A stretch of 64,000 nt of DNA from UBA1845 sp002338715 (GCA_035344155.1 DAORAL010000027.1:1-64000), one strand, 5' to 3'; numbered from the stretch's first letter, positions 17,839-30,320 are shown. Made by a program: numbers and translations. The notes: generated by a model from the letters alone, not told the origin.

Positions 17839-19806
17839 CTACTCGTACTCGTGCGGAATCACAATCGGATCGTAGTCGTGCTTGTGACCGGAGTACTGGC
17901 GCTTGGATTTGTTGAAACGCAGGATGCTGTCGCTATCGTCGATTTTGGATGCGCGATCGACGCCGACATCCATCAGCCGCATCGCCTCGTCAAAGTTGCC
18001 TGCTTCCGCGTGTGCGGCCCCGAGCGTGTGCAAGCCGACGAGCGGCATGGTTTCTTCGTCATCCCCGTAAATCTCAAGGGCGATGCGCATGGCCTTTTCC
18101 CAATCGCGAACGGCTGGATCCGGACACGTCGAATACGTTCGCGACAAGGTATCACCGATTTCGGGATTTTTCGGATACATCGCATAGGCCTGGCTTAGAA
18201 TCGCCAAACCGCGCGCGTAATCCCCACGATCAAGGGCATCGCGAGCGGCTAAAACCAAGGTACGCGGAGCCCTCCCGCCAGATTCAAACGCCCGAAGGTA
18301 CCAGGTGCGGGCCGCATCGGATTCGCCGCGCAGCGTGTACAGCGCCCCCAACCCCTCCATCGCGCCGGCATGACGCGGCTCGAGCTCGATGGCTTTCATG
18401 TATTCGCGCTCGGCATCGTCCGGACGTTGTGAAAGCACATAAACGTTACCCAGTTCGGCGTGCTTATCCGCAGAGCCCGGATCTTCTTTGATCAATTCCT
18501 CCAACAGCGCCACCGTCTTGGTCAGGTCCTTGGTGGCTTCCGCGACACTGAATTGGAGTTTGAGAATGTGATCGCTATTGGCGCCGAGATCTTTCGCTTT
18601 TTCGATGAGCGCCTCGGCTTCGTCGTAACGCTCCTGGGCAATGCGCAGTTTGGCCAACAACACCGTACCCGCGAGCGATTCATTTCCTCCTTTGACGAGC
18701 GGTCGCAGCATGCCCTCGCAGCCGTCAAATTCGCCCAGTCGCAACAGCGAGTCAGCCAACCCCACCCGCGCGGGAACATTGCCCGGTGAGAGTTTTAGTG
18801 CATTGGTGAAATGTTCCTTTGCGGCGACGGCATCGCCCCGCATCAACGCAAATGCTCCGCGTTCGTTTTCAACGTTCGTGCCGATCGCCAGCTTCAACAC
18901 GGCTTCATGATGGGGATCTTCAATCGTGGGGATTCGGTTGTTGCCGACCTCTACGGCGCGCACCTTCTCGGCTTTTTCAGTTTGCCCCAACATGTCAAGC
19001 GTGGCGGCCATCTCGCGGCGCACTCCGCCCATATCCGGGAATTGCACGAACACCGGCTTGAGGTACTCCATTGCAAACACCGGCGCCTTGAGCTTCAAGT
19101 TGATCGAGCCCAACAGAAAGTTCGCCAATGGATGCTCCCGGTGTTTTTCAACGAGCTTTGCCGCTCGCTCGCCGGCATCCTGCAATCGTTCGACATTGAT
19201 CAGGGCGTTGATCAGCGCGACCTGGCAGGGAATATCATCAAGGTCCAACTCGCTCGCACGCGACAAGAACTCGACGGCTTTCTCGCCTTGCCCTTCAAAG
19301 AACAGCATGCGCCCACCAAGATAGGCCCAGCGGAAACTATTGGGGTCAAGCGCAGACGCACATTGATACAGCTCGCACGCTTCCTTGCGAAGATTGTACG
19401 AGTCGAGCAGCATGGCCAGCTTTCCTACCGCCTCCGCCGAACTTGGCGAGGCTTTTGCTGCATCGATGGCTTCGTTCAATTGCTTTTGAACGACCGGCTC
19501 AAATACGTCGGTCCGGATTTCGGGGATCGCGGCTGGCTTCGCCGACACAGCCACCCTGGGCGCAGTGCTCGCCTGCGATGGACTTTCGCTTGGCGTATCC
19601 GAATTCACTGGCGAGTCGTTCGCATCGTTCGCCAGCTTAATGCGTTGTGCAGTCCCTGCGTCGGCGCTCTCTGACGATTCCGCTGAACCATCCCCCTTCT
19701 TGCAACCGCCCGACAGCGTGGCGATCAACAGCACGGCTAAAAGTCTTCGGGACGTTTTGCCGGACAACCGCCCTTGAACTCGATTCAGTGTTTGCATGCA
19801 ACCCAT
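17839..19806 (-). CDS. TPR repeat lipoprotein
   Basis: A 655-residue protein with a lipoprotein-type N-terminus (basic segment, hydrophobic LLAVLLIATLSGGC with the Cys at about residue 36) and then a long array of tetratricopeptide repeats from about residue 120 to 640, including AELGNVYVLSQRPDDAEREY and ALGAAHAEAGNFDEAMRLMD. TPR arrays bind other proteins; none is identified here. I take the ATG at 19806 (MGCMQT), 7 nt from a GGGG run; the next ATG is 9 nt downstream. It converges on cdsA, with 88 bp between the stops. Confidence 0.82.
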   Translation of the reverse strand: MGCMQTLNRVQGRLSGKTSRRLLAVLLIATLSGGCKKGDGSAESSESADAGTAQRIKLANDANDSPVNSDTPSESPSQASTAPRVAVSAKPAAIPEIRTDVFEPVVQKQLNEAIDAAKASPSSAEAVGKLAMLLDSYNLRKEACELYQCASALDPNSFRWAYLGGRMLFFEGQGEKAVEFLSRASELDLDDIPCQVALINALINVERLQDAGERAAKLVEKHREHPLANFLLGSINLKLKAPVFAMEYLKPVFVQFPDMGGVRREMAATLDMLGQTEKAEKVRAVEVGNNRIPTIEDPHHEAVLKLAIGTNVENERGAFALMRGDAVAAKEHFTNALKLSPGNVPARVGLADSLLRLGEFDGCEGMLRPLVKGGNESLAGTVLLAKLRIAQERYDEAEALIEKAKDLGANSDHILKLQFSVAEATKDLTKTVALLEELIKEDPGSADKHAELGNVYVLSQRPDDAEREYMKAIELEPRHAGAMEGLGALYTLRGESDAARTWYLRAFESGGRAPRTLVLAARDALDRGDYARGLAILSQAYAMYPKNPEIGDTLSRTYSTCPDPAVRDWEKAMRIALEIYGDDEETMPLVGLHTLGAAHAEAGNFDEAMRLMDVGVDRASKIDDSDSILRFNKSKRQYSGHKHDYDPIVIPHEYE

Positions 19807-20001
19807 CGAAACTGCCCCTTGTTCACTCAACAGGATTCCGCCGACAAGCCCTCTCACAATTCGGGCGGTGCCGCGCCTCCTGGAACATTTCATCGTAACG
19901 AATTCGCAACGCAACCCAAAGCCGCGTATCGACATGTGACAGAACCGCAAAACAACGATCGATCGGAGGACGAACAATCGCCCACACGATGATCATTGCA
20001 C

Positions 20002-20045
20002 AAAAAAAAGCGGCTTGTCATCCCATCGGGAAAACAAGCCGCTTT
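20002..20045 (-). terminator. Intrinsic terminator of the 23S rRNA gene
   Basis: On the minus strand AAGCGGCTTGT (20034-20044) pairs perfectly with ACAAGCCGCTT (20008-20018) and the stem is followed by a run of T (20002-20009). It is the only strong terminator downstream of the 23S gene and lies about 175 bp past its 3' end. Confidence 0.85.
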
Positions 20046-20219
20046 GAATGAGCGAATCGCATCAGTGCTCAGTGGCACATGAATAGGCGGATGTGTGTGA
20101 TGTATCAATTTTTTGAACATCGCGCTTGGGTTTGCACCCTTGCCAGATGATCTCGAAGCAAGCAGCATCAAATGTCGATGCCTCATCATTTCTGATGATT
20201 TGTGCCAGCGTCTCATTAA

Positions 20220-23256
<3,037 letters not shown>

Positions 23257-23741
23257 TTAATGAGAAGCTGACTTACCCCAAATTCACCCAAACCACTGGA
23301 TAAACCCGGGACGCATCAACGCCTTCACCAACGCCACCGATTCAAAACTTCAAATCAGTGAAAGGCCAAATCATCAGTAACAATAATTTGAATTTGCCTC
23401 GAGACAACTTTCCAACTCAGCCGCCAACTTGCCCCGCTTTTCAGTCCTGGGAAACCCATTTCCGCCAAGCAGATCAGCCAACAACCGAGCCTAGAAACTC
23501 GTCTTAAAATTGGATACACACACGTTTTTCGCAAAATTGAATCGAACTCGTCAGAGACTTAAGCCGGGCGACTGACGCGTGACCTGGTAATCGCACGCCA
23601 ACCGATTCCGACAGCCGTCCCTTCAGAACAACCGTCCGATTCTTCTTGGAAAAACCACATCCGCCTATTCATATGTCAGAGAGCAAAACGCCAACCCGAA
23701 GGGCTGGCAATGTTCCGGTCAATCTCGACCGGAGCGGGGAA

Positions 23742-23769
23742 AGAATACCACGCTTTTTTTAATCGTCAA
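23742..23769 (-). promoter_or_regulatory. Candidate 23S rRNA promoter
   Basis: On the minus strand a -35 TTGACG (23764-23769) and a -10 TATTCT (23742-23747) are separated by 16 bp, with an A/T-rich stretch (GAAAAAAAGG, AATATTTA) upstream like an UP element. Transcription would start near 23735, leaving a leader of about 480 nt. A CCGGTC/GACCGG hairpin (23715-23732) lies right at the start of the transcript. Confidence 0.6.
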
Positions 23770-23800
23770 CGGCCCCCGGACGTAAATATTCCTTTTTTTC

Positions 23801-23822
23801 AAAACACCTATGAATCAAGTGG
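23801..23822 (-). repeat. 22-bp repeat, copy A
   Basis: AAAACACCTATGAATCAAGTGG on the plus strand differs at two positions from 24563-24584. This copy lies just upstream of the candidate 23S promoter. Confidence 0.55.
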
Positions 23823-24562
23823 TTTTTGAGCAGAACGACCTCCAATCTCCGCCCAAATTGACGGGGACGGCTACCCAAGTTTCGGCGCCGAGGGCCCGAT
23901 TCAGAACGCAAACCGCGCGTAAAGTCTTCCAACCGCCCGCAATGGTGATCTCGGGGCCAAAATCCGGCTCCCGGATGCACCAAAAATAGCGTATTTTCTG
24001 CTGAATTCAGGAGGGTTTCGTCCAACACCATAGCCAGCAAAAGCGCAAAACCGCCCACGCCGCCAGCAACAACACGCCTGGAGAGAAGGTACCCGTCCGT
24101 GGCTATAACATGCGCCAAGACAACAGCTTACGCTTTCCCGATCCTGCGCGACCACCGGCTGGCGGCTCAGGGGATTCGATGGGCTCGTCTTGGCACCCGC
24201 GCGAACGAAATTCGAATGGGTCATTCGCCCACCACCGAGCAAGACCCCCATCCAGTCAAAACACCAACCGGCTGCCCGGCTGCCTTCAGTCCCTTGCAGC
24301 AGACCCCAGTGGCCGAGAAATCGAACAAGTTGGCGCCGCGAATGGCCCCGGCCGCCACCGCGGATAACCACAATATGATTCGGCCATGCTGCGAAATTTC
24401 AGATTCCACAAATGCGATGCCCACGACAGAATGCCGCCCAAATGCCGTCGAGTCACCGAACGAGAGCATGTGACGTCAAGGTCAATGCAGACATCATTCC
24501 CACAAGTGCCAATCAAATAATTCCGCAATGACCGGCAAATGCGGGCCAACGCGACCACCGCA
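23823..24562. other. Region between 23S and tRNA-Met without a supported gene
   Basis: About 740 bp. Overlapping short frames on both strands (24099-24473 plus, 24221-24469 minus, 23901-24371 minus) show no recognisable family. The minus frame at 24221-24469 has a hydrophobic stretch and could be the remains of a membrane protein, but this is weak. Confidence 0.4.
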
Positions 24563-24584
24563 AAAACACCTATAAATAAAGTGG
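24563..24584 (-). repeat. 22-bp repeat, copy B
   Basis: Second copy of the 22-bp element (20/22 identical with 23801-23822), same orientation. No gene was recognised downstream of it on the minus strand. Confidence 0.55.
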
Positions 24585-24777
24585 AATCCGAGCAGGTGCG
24601 CACCAGCACAATTGGCCATCGCCCAACAAGCCCACGCACTGCAACAGCGCAAGCAATCCGAAAACACCAAGCCAGAGCGTCGACCAGTCAGCCGACGAGT
24701 TGAAAGGCCACGTCAAGTTGATCGAAACCGCCACCACCGCAATCGCAGAGAATCGGGGAATCCGACTCTTGAAGGAA

Positions 24778-24806
24778 TTGTCAAAGTGAAATTCACCAGA
24801 TAAAAT
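24778..24806 (+). promoter_or_regulatory. Promoter of the tRNA-Met gene
   Basis: TTGTCA (24778-24783) and TAAAAT (24801-24806), each 5/6 to the sigma-70 consensus, are separated by exactly 17 bp. The -10 ends 12 bp before the first base of the tRNA. Confidence 0.75.
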
Positions 24807-24818
24807 CCCGGGCTCAAA

Positions 24819-24892
24819 GGCGGCGTAGCTCAGTTGGTTAGAGCGGCGGATTCATAGCCCGCAGGTCACTGGTTCGAGTCCAGTCGCCGCTA
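24819..24892 (+). tRNA. tRNA-Met (CAT anticodon)
   Basis: A complete cloverleaf can be drawn. The acceptor stem GGCGGCG pairs with CGCCGCT (G1-U72 wobble), the D-arm is GCTC/GAGC, the anticodon loop TTCATAG has CAT at positions 34-36, and the T-arm is ACTGG-TTCGAGT-CCAGT. The anticodon stem has one A31-C39 mismatch. CCA is not encoded. The sequence resembles elongator tRNA-Met; an isoleucine tRNA with modified C34 has the same anticodon and cannot be excluded from sequence alone. Its 3' 42 nt are repeated at 34974-35015. Confidence 0.92.
24851..24892 (+). repeat. Left boundary repeat (attL-like) in the tRNA 3' part
   Basis: The last 42 nt of the tRNA gene, from the anticodon loop to the discriminator base, recur at 34974-35015 in the same orientation with 39/42 identity. 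The placement is typical of an integration site for a tRNA-targeting element. Confidence 0.7.
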
Positions 24893-25543
24893 TTTTCTTT
24901 CTTAGATCCATCCCAGGCAGCCGCTTGTGGTGACCTGTTTCTCGAAATTCCTCCCAAATCTAAGCAAATTCAGGTCCTGACGTGCATGGGACGCTCGCTG
25001 ACACGCCCGAATTGGATTACGGGTTTGGGCCGGTTGATCGATCGATTGCACCGGCTCGCACGATTGAGTTGAACACTGCTTTGCCAAAGTCGTGGGAATC
25101 TGCCGCATCGGGCTGTCCAATACCGAATGGGCACCACGGCCACGCCTCAAGAACCCAAACGTCCTTTGGCCCATTCAAACGGAAAAATGCCAATCTGCGA
25201 TGGACTGTGATAGGAATGGACCTCAGCCCAAACAGGAACCACTCCCTCGCGATTCTGTTGGTCAAGTACGCAGGGCAACGGTCGCAGTCTTGATGAATTC
25301 TGATCAGCGATATATGTAGACTCGATCGGGCCATCTGAAGTCACTCAAGTATTTCCTCAAGACCATCAAACGGGGTGATACCTGACCCAATTCGGCGCGG
25401 TAAACCAATTTCGCTGCGCGTCGCCCCGGGAGTATTTCGTTTGGGGCGATACGGATTCCGTCTCTGGATTTCGCTTATACTTGTGTGGAAGGTCGAAGCT
25501 GACCGGTCTGCCATCTTGATCAACTTGTAATGGAGAATTCCAA
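24893..25543. other. Non-coding left end of the candidate island
   Basis: About 650 bp after the tRNA without a supported gene. Short frames on both strands overlap and match nothing. An excisionase or integrase gene would be expected near this end of an active element, and none is visible. Confidence 0.5.
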
Positions 25544-26335
25544 ATGCCTTCGCCCATTGAAATTATGCAAAGCTGGATCAAAGGCCGCGTTCGCCATGGA
25601 GTCTCAGGCCACACGTGGCTCACGAATGCTCAGGAAAGCCTGTATCATTGGGCCCTTGCGGTGGAGAACCACGCCCACATCTTCGGAACCGATCACCACA
25701 CCGAACCTCCAACAGACCTGGCGGTCGGGTACTTCTGTCGAATTGGCTACGACTACAACGATGTGCCTGACCCCATCGACGCTCAAAAGACCCACACAAC
25801 TTGGATCGGCGACTTGGCCCAACTGGCGCATGGAAATCCTCAAGCCCTTGGAGACCCCAATTATACGCCCAAGATATTTACACCACTCACCACATTGATT
25901 GAATGGATCAGCGGTCGCCTGGCTTATGCCTACAATGGCGGCCCCAATGACATCCCCAAAGGAGTTTGGTCCGACAAATTGGACCAGTGGACCACACTCA
26001 TTTACGAGGAAAACGACCATGACTTGGAAGAGGTTTACAAGTCACAGCCCACGGCCCTCGCGCTGGGATACCTCGCGCACGCCGTCGTCAATTATGGAGA
26101 CGTCGGCAATCCTGCGAATTCAGGCGATGAGATTGACATGATGCTCCTCGGTCAGGAAATCGCCTTGTTTGACGGCCGAACGCAGCAACTGACGGGTGAC
26201 TGCACACCATCTCGGGCTGAACAGTGTGCGACTACCGTCCGACGGGTTCAGGAGAATCGAGCGCACCGCCGAAAACGTCAGGACAAATCTCAGTCGCATG
26301 ACGATCCGTGCGGTCAAACTCCCCATCAAGAGTAG
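25544..26335 (+). CDS. Conserved-looking protein of unknown function
   Basis: A 263-residue protein I do not recognise. The ATG at 25544 follows GGAG by about 9 nt. It is rich in His, Trp and Tyr: SGHTWLTNAQESLYHWA (about residues 20-36), FGTDHHTEPP (47-56) and GYLAHAVVNYGDVGNPANSG (about 173-192). Repeated His and Asp would suit a metal site, but no family motif is certain. There is no signal peptide or membrane span. The last 40 residues are basic, low in complexity and read across the antisense 3' end of the kinase gene (104-bp overlap), so the true C-terminus may have been extended by loss of an earlier stop. Confidence 0.6.
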   Translation: MPSPIEIMQSWIKGRVRHGVSGHTWLTNAQESLYHWALAVENHAHIFGTDHHTEPPTDLAVGYFCRIGYDYNDVPDPIDAQKTHTTWIGDLAQLAHGNPQALGDPNYTPKIFTPLTTLIEWISGRLAYAYNGGPNDIPKGVWSDKLDQWTTLIYEENDHDLEEVYKSQPTALALGYLAHAVVNYGDVGNPANSGDEIDMMLLGQEIALFDGRTQQLTGDCTPSRAEQCATTVRRVQENRAHRRKRQDKSQSHDDPCGQTPHQE

Positions 26336-28721
26336 GTGGAGGATTCGTGATTGCTTGTTCCGCGTCCCTGGCGGCCGCAATGTCTTCTTGCGCCTTTTCG
26401 CAATTGCCGCTGTCCAGCGCGAGGTTGGCGCGGCGCAAATAGGATCGAACGAGATCGCTGGCCAATTTCGCGTTTTGCTTGAATGCCAGGATCAGCGCGT
26501 CGTTCTCTTCAATCGCTTCGTCAATGCGTCCGAGATTCGCGAGGGCCTCAGCCCGCCAACGTCTTGCCCGCAACACGGATGGGTGGTTGGGATCACCGTA
26601 CGCTTTGTCGTAAATGATCACGGCTTTGTCAGCAGAATTGAGAAGACCTTGATGGTCTCCTCGCCCCCTATGAAGTAACCCGATTGCCAGCAAGCTTCGT
26701 GCTATCGCGGGATGCGACTCGGGAAGCATTTCCCGGCGCATTGCAAGTGCTTCTTCCTGATGGACGGCGGCCTCATCGAGCTTGCCAAGCTTGTCCAGCG
26801 CCATGCCGAGTTTGTCGAGAGCTGCGGCATGTAGGTATCGCAAAGCAGGTACAGTCTCGGTCAGCGTCACGGCGCGACGAAAACGTTTTTCCGCAGACTC
26901 GAAGTCGCGATCATCGAGCGAGAAGTCGCCCAACAATACGTTGGCCTCTGACGCGAGACGCGGATCATCGCCAATTGCGCTCAGGGCTTTCAGTGTCAAA
27001 TCCCGTGCTTTGGGCAAATCGCCGGATTGAGAATACACGGTCGCCAGTCGCAGTTGATACTCTGGGAGCGCCGAATCCCGGAACGCCGCGCCGTCAGTCA
27101 CGATCGCAATTGCTCGTTGGTAGGAATCAATCGATTCTTGATGGTAACCGGTCCTGAATTCGGCCCGGCCACGCGTGGCCAACGCCTCTGCCAGTTTTGC
27201 GGGGTCGGGGGGATCGAGTCTTGAAGCGAGCGTACAAGCTTCCGAAGCAAGCTCACTCGCTTCCGCATAGAGTGATTGGCCATCCGCAACGCCGCCTTCG
27301 GTCCCGATGGCGAGGTACAACCGCGCGCATAGCAACAGCACCGATGTGCGCGCTCCCGGGTCCTGCAGTTCATCGCGGCGCTCAACCACGTGACGAAGCG
27401 CCTGGCGGAGCGTCGTCTGCTGGCCGTAGGCCACGCTTGGATCCGTTTGCTCCAGTGTACTTTCCAAGAATTCGATTGCGTCCTGTAGGTCTGATTGGGC
27501 ATTCACCGCGACGACGCGGGCGCGATCAGCGCTAAACGCGAAATAAATGCTAACGGCAGTAGCTGAAACGAGCACGGTTGCGATGAGCGCAACAGTCACG
27601 ACGAGTCGCCAATGCGACCGCCAGAAGACGCGAAGCTCGTAACCAATCGTGCTGGGACGCGCAATGACTGCCGCGCCGGTCAGCAGATGGCGCAGATCCT
27701 GTTCGAACTCGCCAGCGGATGCATAACGGGCATTGGGATCAACACGCATCGCCTTCCGAATAACAAATCGCAAGTCACCTGGAATCTTCTCCCAAGCAGC
27801 TTGAGACGGACCGCGTATGATCGCTCGAAGGGCCTCGGCCAACGGCATATTGTGAATGTCGTATGGCATGCATTCTGCGAAGAGACTGTAACCGACAACA
27901 CCCAGGGCGTAGATATCGGAACGTGTATCGATTTGATGGGATTTGCGCTCAAGTTGCTCAGGGCTCATGTAGGCAAGCGTGCCAACGACATGCCCCGTCA
28001 TGGTTGTCGATTGAACGAGCTGGCCTGAATCGTCAAACCGGGCAACACCGAAATCGACAATCTTTGGAGCGCCTCCCGGTGCGACGAGAATATTCGCCGG
28101 TTTGAGATCACGATGAATGATGCTCTTTTGATGTGCGTGCTGCACGCCCGCACAGATTCCCGCAAGTAGTCGAATCCTGGCCCTTAGGTCAGGTTTCTGG
28201 CGCTTTACATATTGATCGAGTGGCAAGCCTTCAACGTATTCCATCACGACATATGGGCGATTCCGCGCCGGACCTTCGTCGGCGACATCGAATTGAAAGA
28301 TCTTGGTAACAGCCGGATGGTCGAGACGAGCCAGAAAATCTGCCTCGGCCTCAAAACGATTTCGGGCGTGTGAAGAAACTTGGTGTGCAAAAAGCAACTT
28401 CAGCGCCACCAGACGCTTGGGGTGCGTAGACTCGGCGAGGAAAACTTCACCCATACCACCTGCGCCAAGTCGGCGGATCAGGCGGTACTGACCGATCCAT
28501 CCGATAGGTTCGGAATCGGGAGGGGCGAAGTTGATGAGACTGCCTGGAGCGAACCGCCCTTTGGCGCGCGCATCGGCGTCACTCTCCAATAACCTGATTA
28601 CGGTTTCGCGCAGCTCTTGCGTTAAATCAAGTTCTGCCATCCGCTGTGCGCGCTCGAATTCTGGAGTCTGGCGAAGCAAGTCAAAAGCTTCACACACGAC
28701 ATGCCATTCGCGCGGGCTCAT
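26232..28721 (-). CDS. Membrane serine/threonine protein kinase with TPR sensor region
   Basis: An 829-residue Hanks-type kinase. The catalytic domain (about residues 79-350) has the glycine loop GAGGMGEV (86-93), the ATP-binding Lys in VALK (108), HRDLKPANIL, DFGVARF and SPEQ in place of APE. One transmembrane segment follows at about 375-398, then a TPR-rich region to about 780 that would be outside the cytoplasm. Its ATG lies 3 bp after the stop of the ECF sigma gene, so the two are translated together. This sigma/kinase pairing is common in planctomycetes; the kinase probably controls the sigma factor or its targets by phosphorylation, which is an inference from pairing. Confidence 0.9.
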   Translation of the reverse strand: MSPREWHVVCEAFDLLRQTPEFERAQRMAELDLTQELRETVIRLLESDADARAKGRFAPGSLINFAPPDSEPIGWIGQYRLIRRLGAGGMGEVFLAESTHPKRLVALKLLFAHQVSSHARNRFEAEADFLARLDHPAVTKIFQFDVADEGPARNRPYVVMEYVEGLPLDQYVKRQKPDLRARIRLLAGICAGVQHAHQKSIIHRDLKPANILVAPGGAPKIVDFGVARFDDSGQLVQSTTMTGHVVGTLAYMSPEQLERKSHQIDTRSDIYALGVVGYSLFAECMPYDIHNMPLAEALRAIIRGPSQAAWEKIPGDLRFVIRKAMRVDPNARYASAGEFEQDLRHLLTGAAVIARPSTIGYELRVFWRSHWRLVVTVALIATVLVSATAVSIYFAFSADRARVVAVNAQSDLQDAIEFLESTLEQTDPSVAYGQQTTLRQALRHVVERRDELQDPGARTSVLLLCARLYLAIGTEGGVADGQSLYAEASELASEACTLASRLDPPDPAKLAEALATRGRAEFRTGYHQESIDSYQRAIAIVTDGAAFRDSALPEYQLRLATVYSQSGDLPKARDLTLKALSAIGDDPRLASEANVLLGDFSLDDRDFESAEKRFRRAVTLTETVPALRYLHAAALDKLGMALDKLGKLDEAAVHQEEALAMRREMLPESHPAIARSLLAIGLLHRGRGDHQGLLNSADKAVIIYDKAYGDPNHPSVLRARRWRAEALANLGRIDEAIEENDALILAFKQNAKLASDLVRSYLRRANLALDSGNCEKAQEDIAAARDAEQAITNPPPTLDGEFDRTDRHATEICPDVFGGALDSPEPVGR

Positions 28722-28724
28722 CGA

Positions 28725-29297
28725 CTACTCCAATCGCAAATTGAGCCAGGCTCGGGCAGCGGCAAAGTCCTTCTCGACCAATGAGACACTGACGCCAAGC
28801 TGTTCTGCGACATCTGCCACATTGAGCCCACCGAAGAAGCGAAGGTCAACGATCTCTGACTGGCGTTTGTTCATGACTGCGAGTTCGTCAAGCGCGTCGC
28901 TGAGATCGATCAGGTCCACCTTGTGCGTGGTTTCGATCTGATCAAGCACAGCATCCAAAAGGAGTCGATCCCCCTGCGGATTGCGTCGTAGCGAACGCCT
29001 TCGCCGCGCGTGATCGATGAGAATTCGCTTCATCATCAAGCTGGCGGCGCCAAAGAAGTGCCGCCGGTTTTCGATCGTGTCAAGACGTTTGCCTTGCGTG
29101 AGTCGCATGTATGCCTCGTGGACCAGCGCCGTGGTCTGCAACGTATGGCCAGCCGGCTCGGATCGCATCTGGCGACTCGCGATCTGACGTAATTCCGCGT
29201 AGACTGTTGAAAAAAGTCCGTCTCTCGCCGCTTCGTCGCCCATCCGTATGTCCGAAAGGAGCCTGGTCACGTCACTCTCAAACATGTCATCGCCCAT
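28725..29297 (-). CDS. ECF-type RNA polymerase sigma factor
   Basis: A 190-residue extracytoplasmic-function sigma factor of the planctomycete-rich group often annotated as TIGR02999. Region 2 is seen in YAELRQIASRQMRSEPAGHT and LVHEAYMRL, and FFGAASLMMKRILIDHARRR is characteristic of the group. Region 4 is seen in LDELAVMNKRQSEIVDLRFF and VADVAEQLGVSVSLVEKDFA. The frame is open further upstream to 29468, but the ATG at 29297 (MGDDMFESDVTRLLSDI) fits the family start. No anti-sigma factor is present; the kinase gene follows directly and probably takes that role. Confidence 0.88.
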   Translation of the reverse strand: MGDDMFESDVTRLLSDIRMGDEAARDGLFSTVYAELRQIASRQMRSEPAGHTLQTTALVHEAYMRLTQGKRLDTIENRRHFFGAASLMMKRILIDHARRRRSLRRNPQGDRLLLDAVLDQIETTHKVDLIDLSDALDELAVMNKRQSEIVDLRFFGGLNVADVAEQLGVSVSLVEKDFAAARAWLNLRLE

Positions 29298-29498
29298 GGC
29301 GCATTCCAAATATTTTTTACGGGCACGTCTCAACAACAACGCTTGATCTTCTGGGCCGGGAGTGTGGTCATTCAACAGACATCCAGCCCAGACCCAATGT
29401 AACGGATTCGATGCGGCATCGCCAAATCGAGCGACCGTAAGAAATGTTTGCCCATTTGGTTTTGCCAACTAAATCAGTGGCCACGCTGAGGTCTCCCC

Positions 29499-30320
29499 GT
29501 GTCATCGGAAGTTTCAAGCTCAATTCCACTGCCCCGCTATTCTGGGCTGCTCAGGCCGCGCCGACGTTCTCCCGACCGTGCGTTTGAGAGCCTGCCTGAA
29601 CGTGGTGCTCACCCAGAATCGGGGTTGCGGCTGGTTCACTCACCGCCAGCAAGGGACCAAGGCCGCTCTCTTCGTTGCTGCGTGTCCGCAGCGCTGGCCG
29701 TCTGCATGGAAGCATTTGACGAGACGAGACGCGGCGTCGACCGACTCGTCAGGCTATCGATGCTCTCGCACTACTACTATGCACGCAAGGCGATAGGCAA
29801 ACCATGCCAGCCGCCGGTCGGACTCGAATTGGAAGACGGATTGACGACCGCCATCGAGCGCGGGTTTTGCGAATATGACGCATACCCTGATGGAACATCG
29901 GCGCGCGACGGTTGCCCCAAGCGACCATTTCTACGCTTGACGCCGAAGCATCGACTGCTGGGTCAATCAAGTGAACCGCTTGGCTATCGCAAACTCTCCG
30001 CAACCGGCAGCGCCGATGCATGGATCGATTCCCTTCGTCACGCATATCCGCTGATTTTGTCGTTTCAGTGGAATTCGTCGTACCAAAACATCGCCCGTGG
30101 TCGAAGCGTTCTTGCCAGTTCGCGCCGCCCGCACTTTGGGCGTCACGCCGTCGCGGTGATCGGTTTCGACAGCACCGATGACCAGTTCATTATCAAGGAT
30201 TCGCGAGGAAGCAGCTTTGGTGCAAACGGGCTTTGGCGCCTGCCGCGCGAACTTACCCGGTCCCAAATGTTCGAAGAGGTGTACGCCATTACCGGTGTGC
30301 ATTACGTCCGCGAAACTTAG
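29499..30320 (+). CDS. Papain-like (C1 family) cysteine protease
   Basis: A 273-residue protein with the layout of a C1 peptidase. The nucleophile region is DQGRSLRCCVSAALAVCMEA (residues 52-71), corresponding to DQG-x-CGSCW in papain, with Trp after the Cys missing. The catalytic His is in FGRHAVAVIGFDS and the third residue in IIKDSRGSSFGANGLWRLP, where papains have NSWG, so Asp replaces Asn. No signal peptide is seen, so it probably acts inside the cell. The GTG start at 29499 has GAGG 7-8 nt upstream. It diverges from the sigma/kinase pair and begins a run of plus-strand genes in the island. Loss of peptidase activity is possible. Confidence 0.75.
   Translation: MSSEVSSSIPLPRYSGLLRPRRRSPDRAFESLPERGAHPESGLRLVHSPPARDQGRSLRCCVSAALAVCMEAFDETRRGVDRLVRLSMLSHYYYARKAIGKPCQPPVGLELEDGLTTAIERGFCEYDAYPDGTSARDGCPKRPFLRLTPKHRLLGQSSEPLGYRKLSATGSADAWIDSLRHAYPLILSFQWNSSYQNIARGRSVLASSRRPHFGRHAVAVIGFDSTDDQFIIKDSRGSSFGANGLWRLPRELTRSQMFEEVYAITGVHYVRET

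Noticed and set aside
18811..19674. 287-codon frame antisense to the TPR gene, and a similar 323-codon frame at 11803-12774 antisense to the prenyltransferase
   Set aside because: Both are mirror frames of well-supported genes and show no domain pattern.
20046..20215. Possible 5S rRNA gene after the 23S 3' end
   Set aside because: No 5S-like conserved segments (loop C/B sequence or CCGAACACG-like motif) could be found on the minus strand before the terminator.
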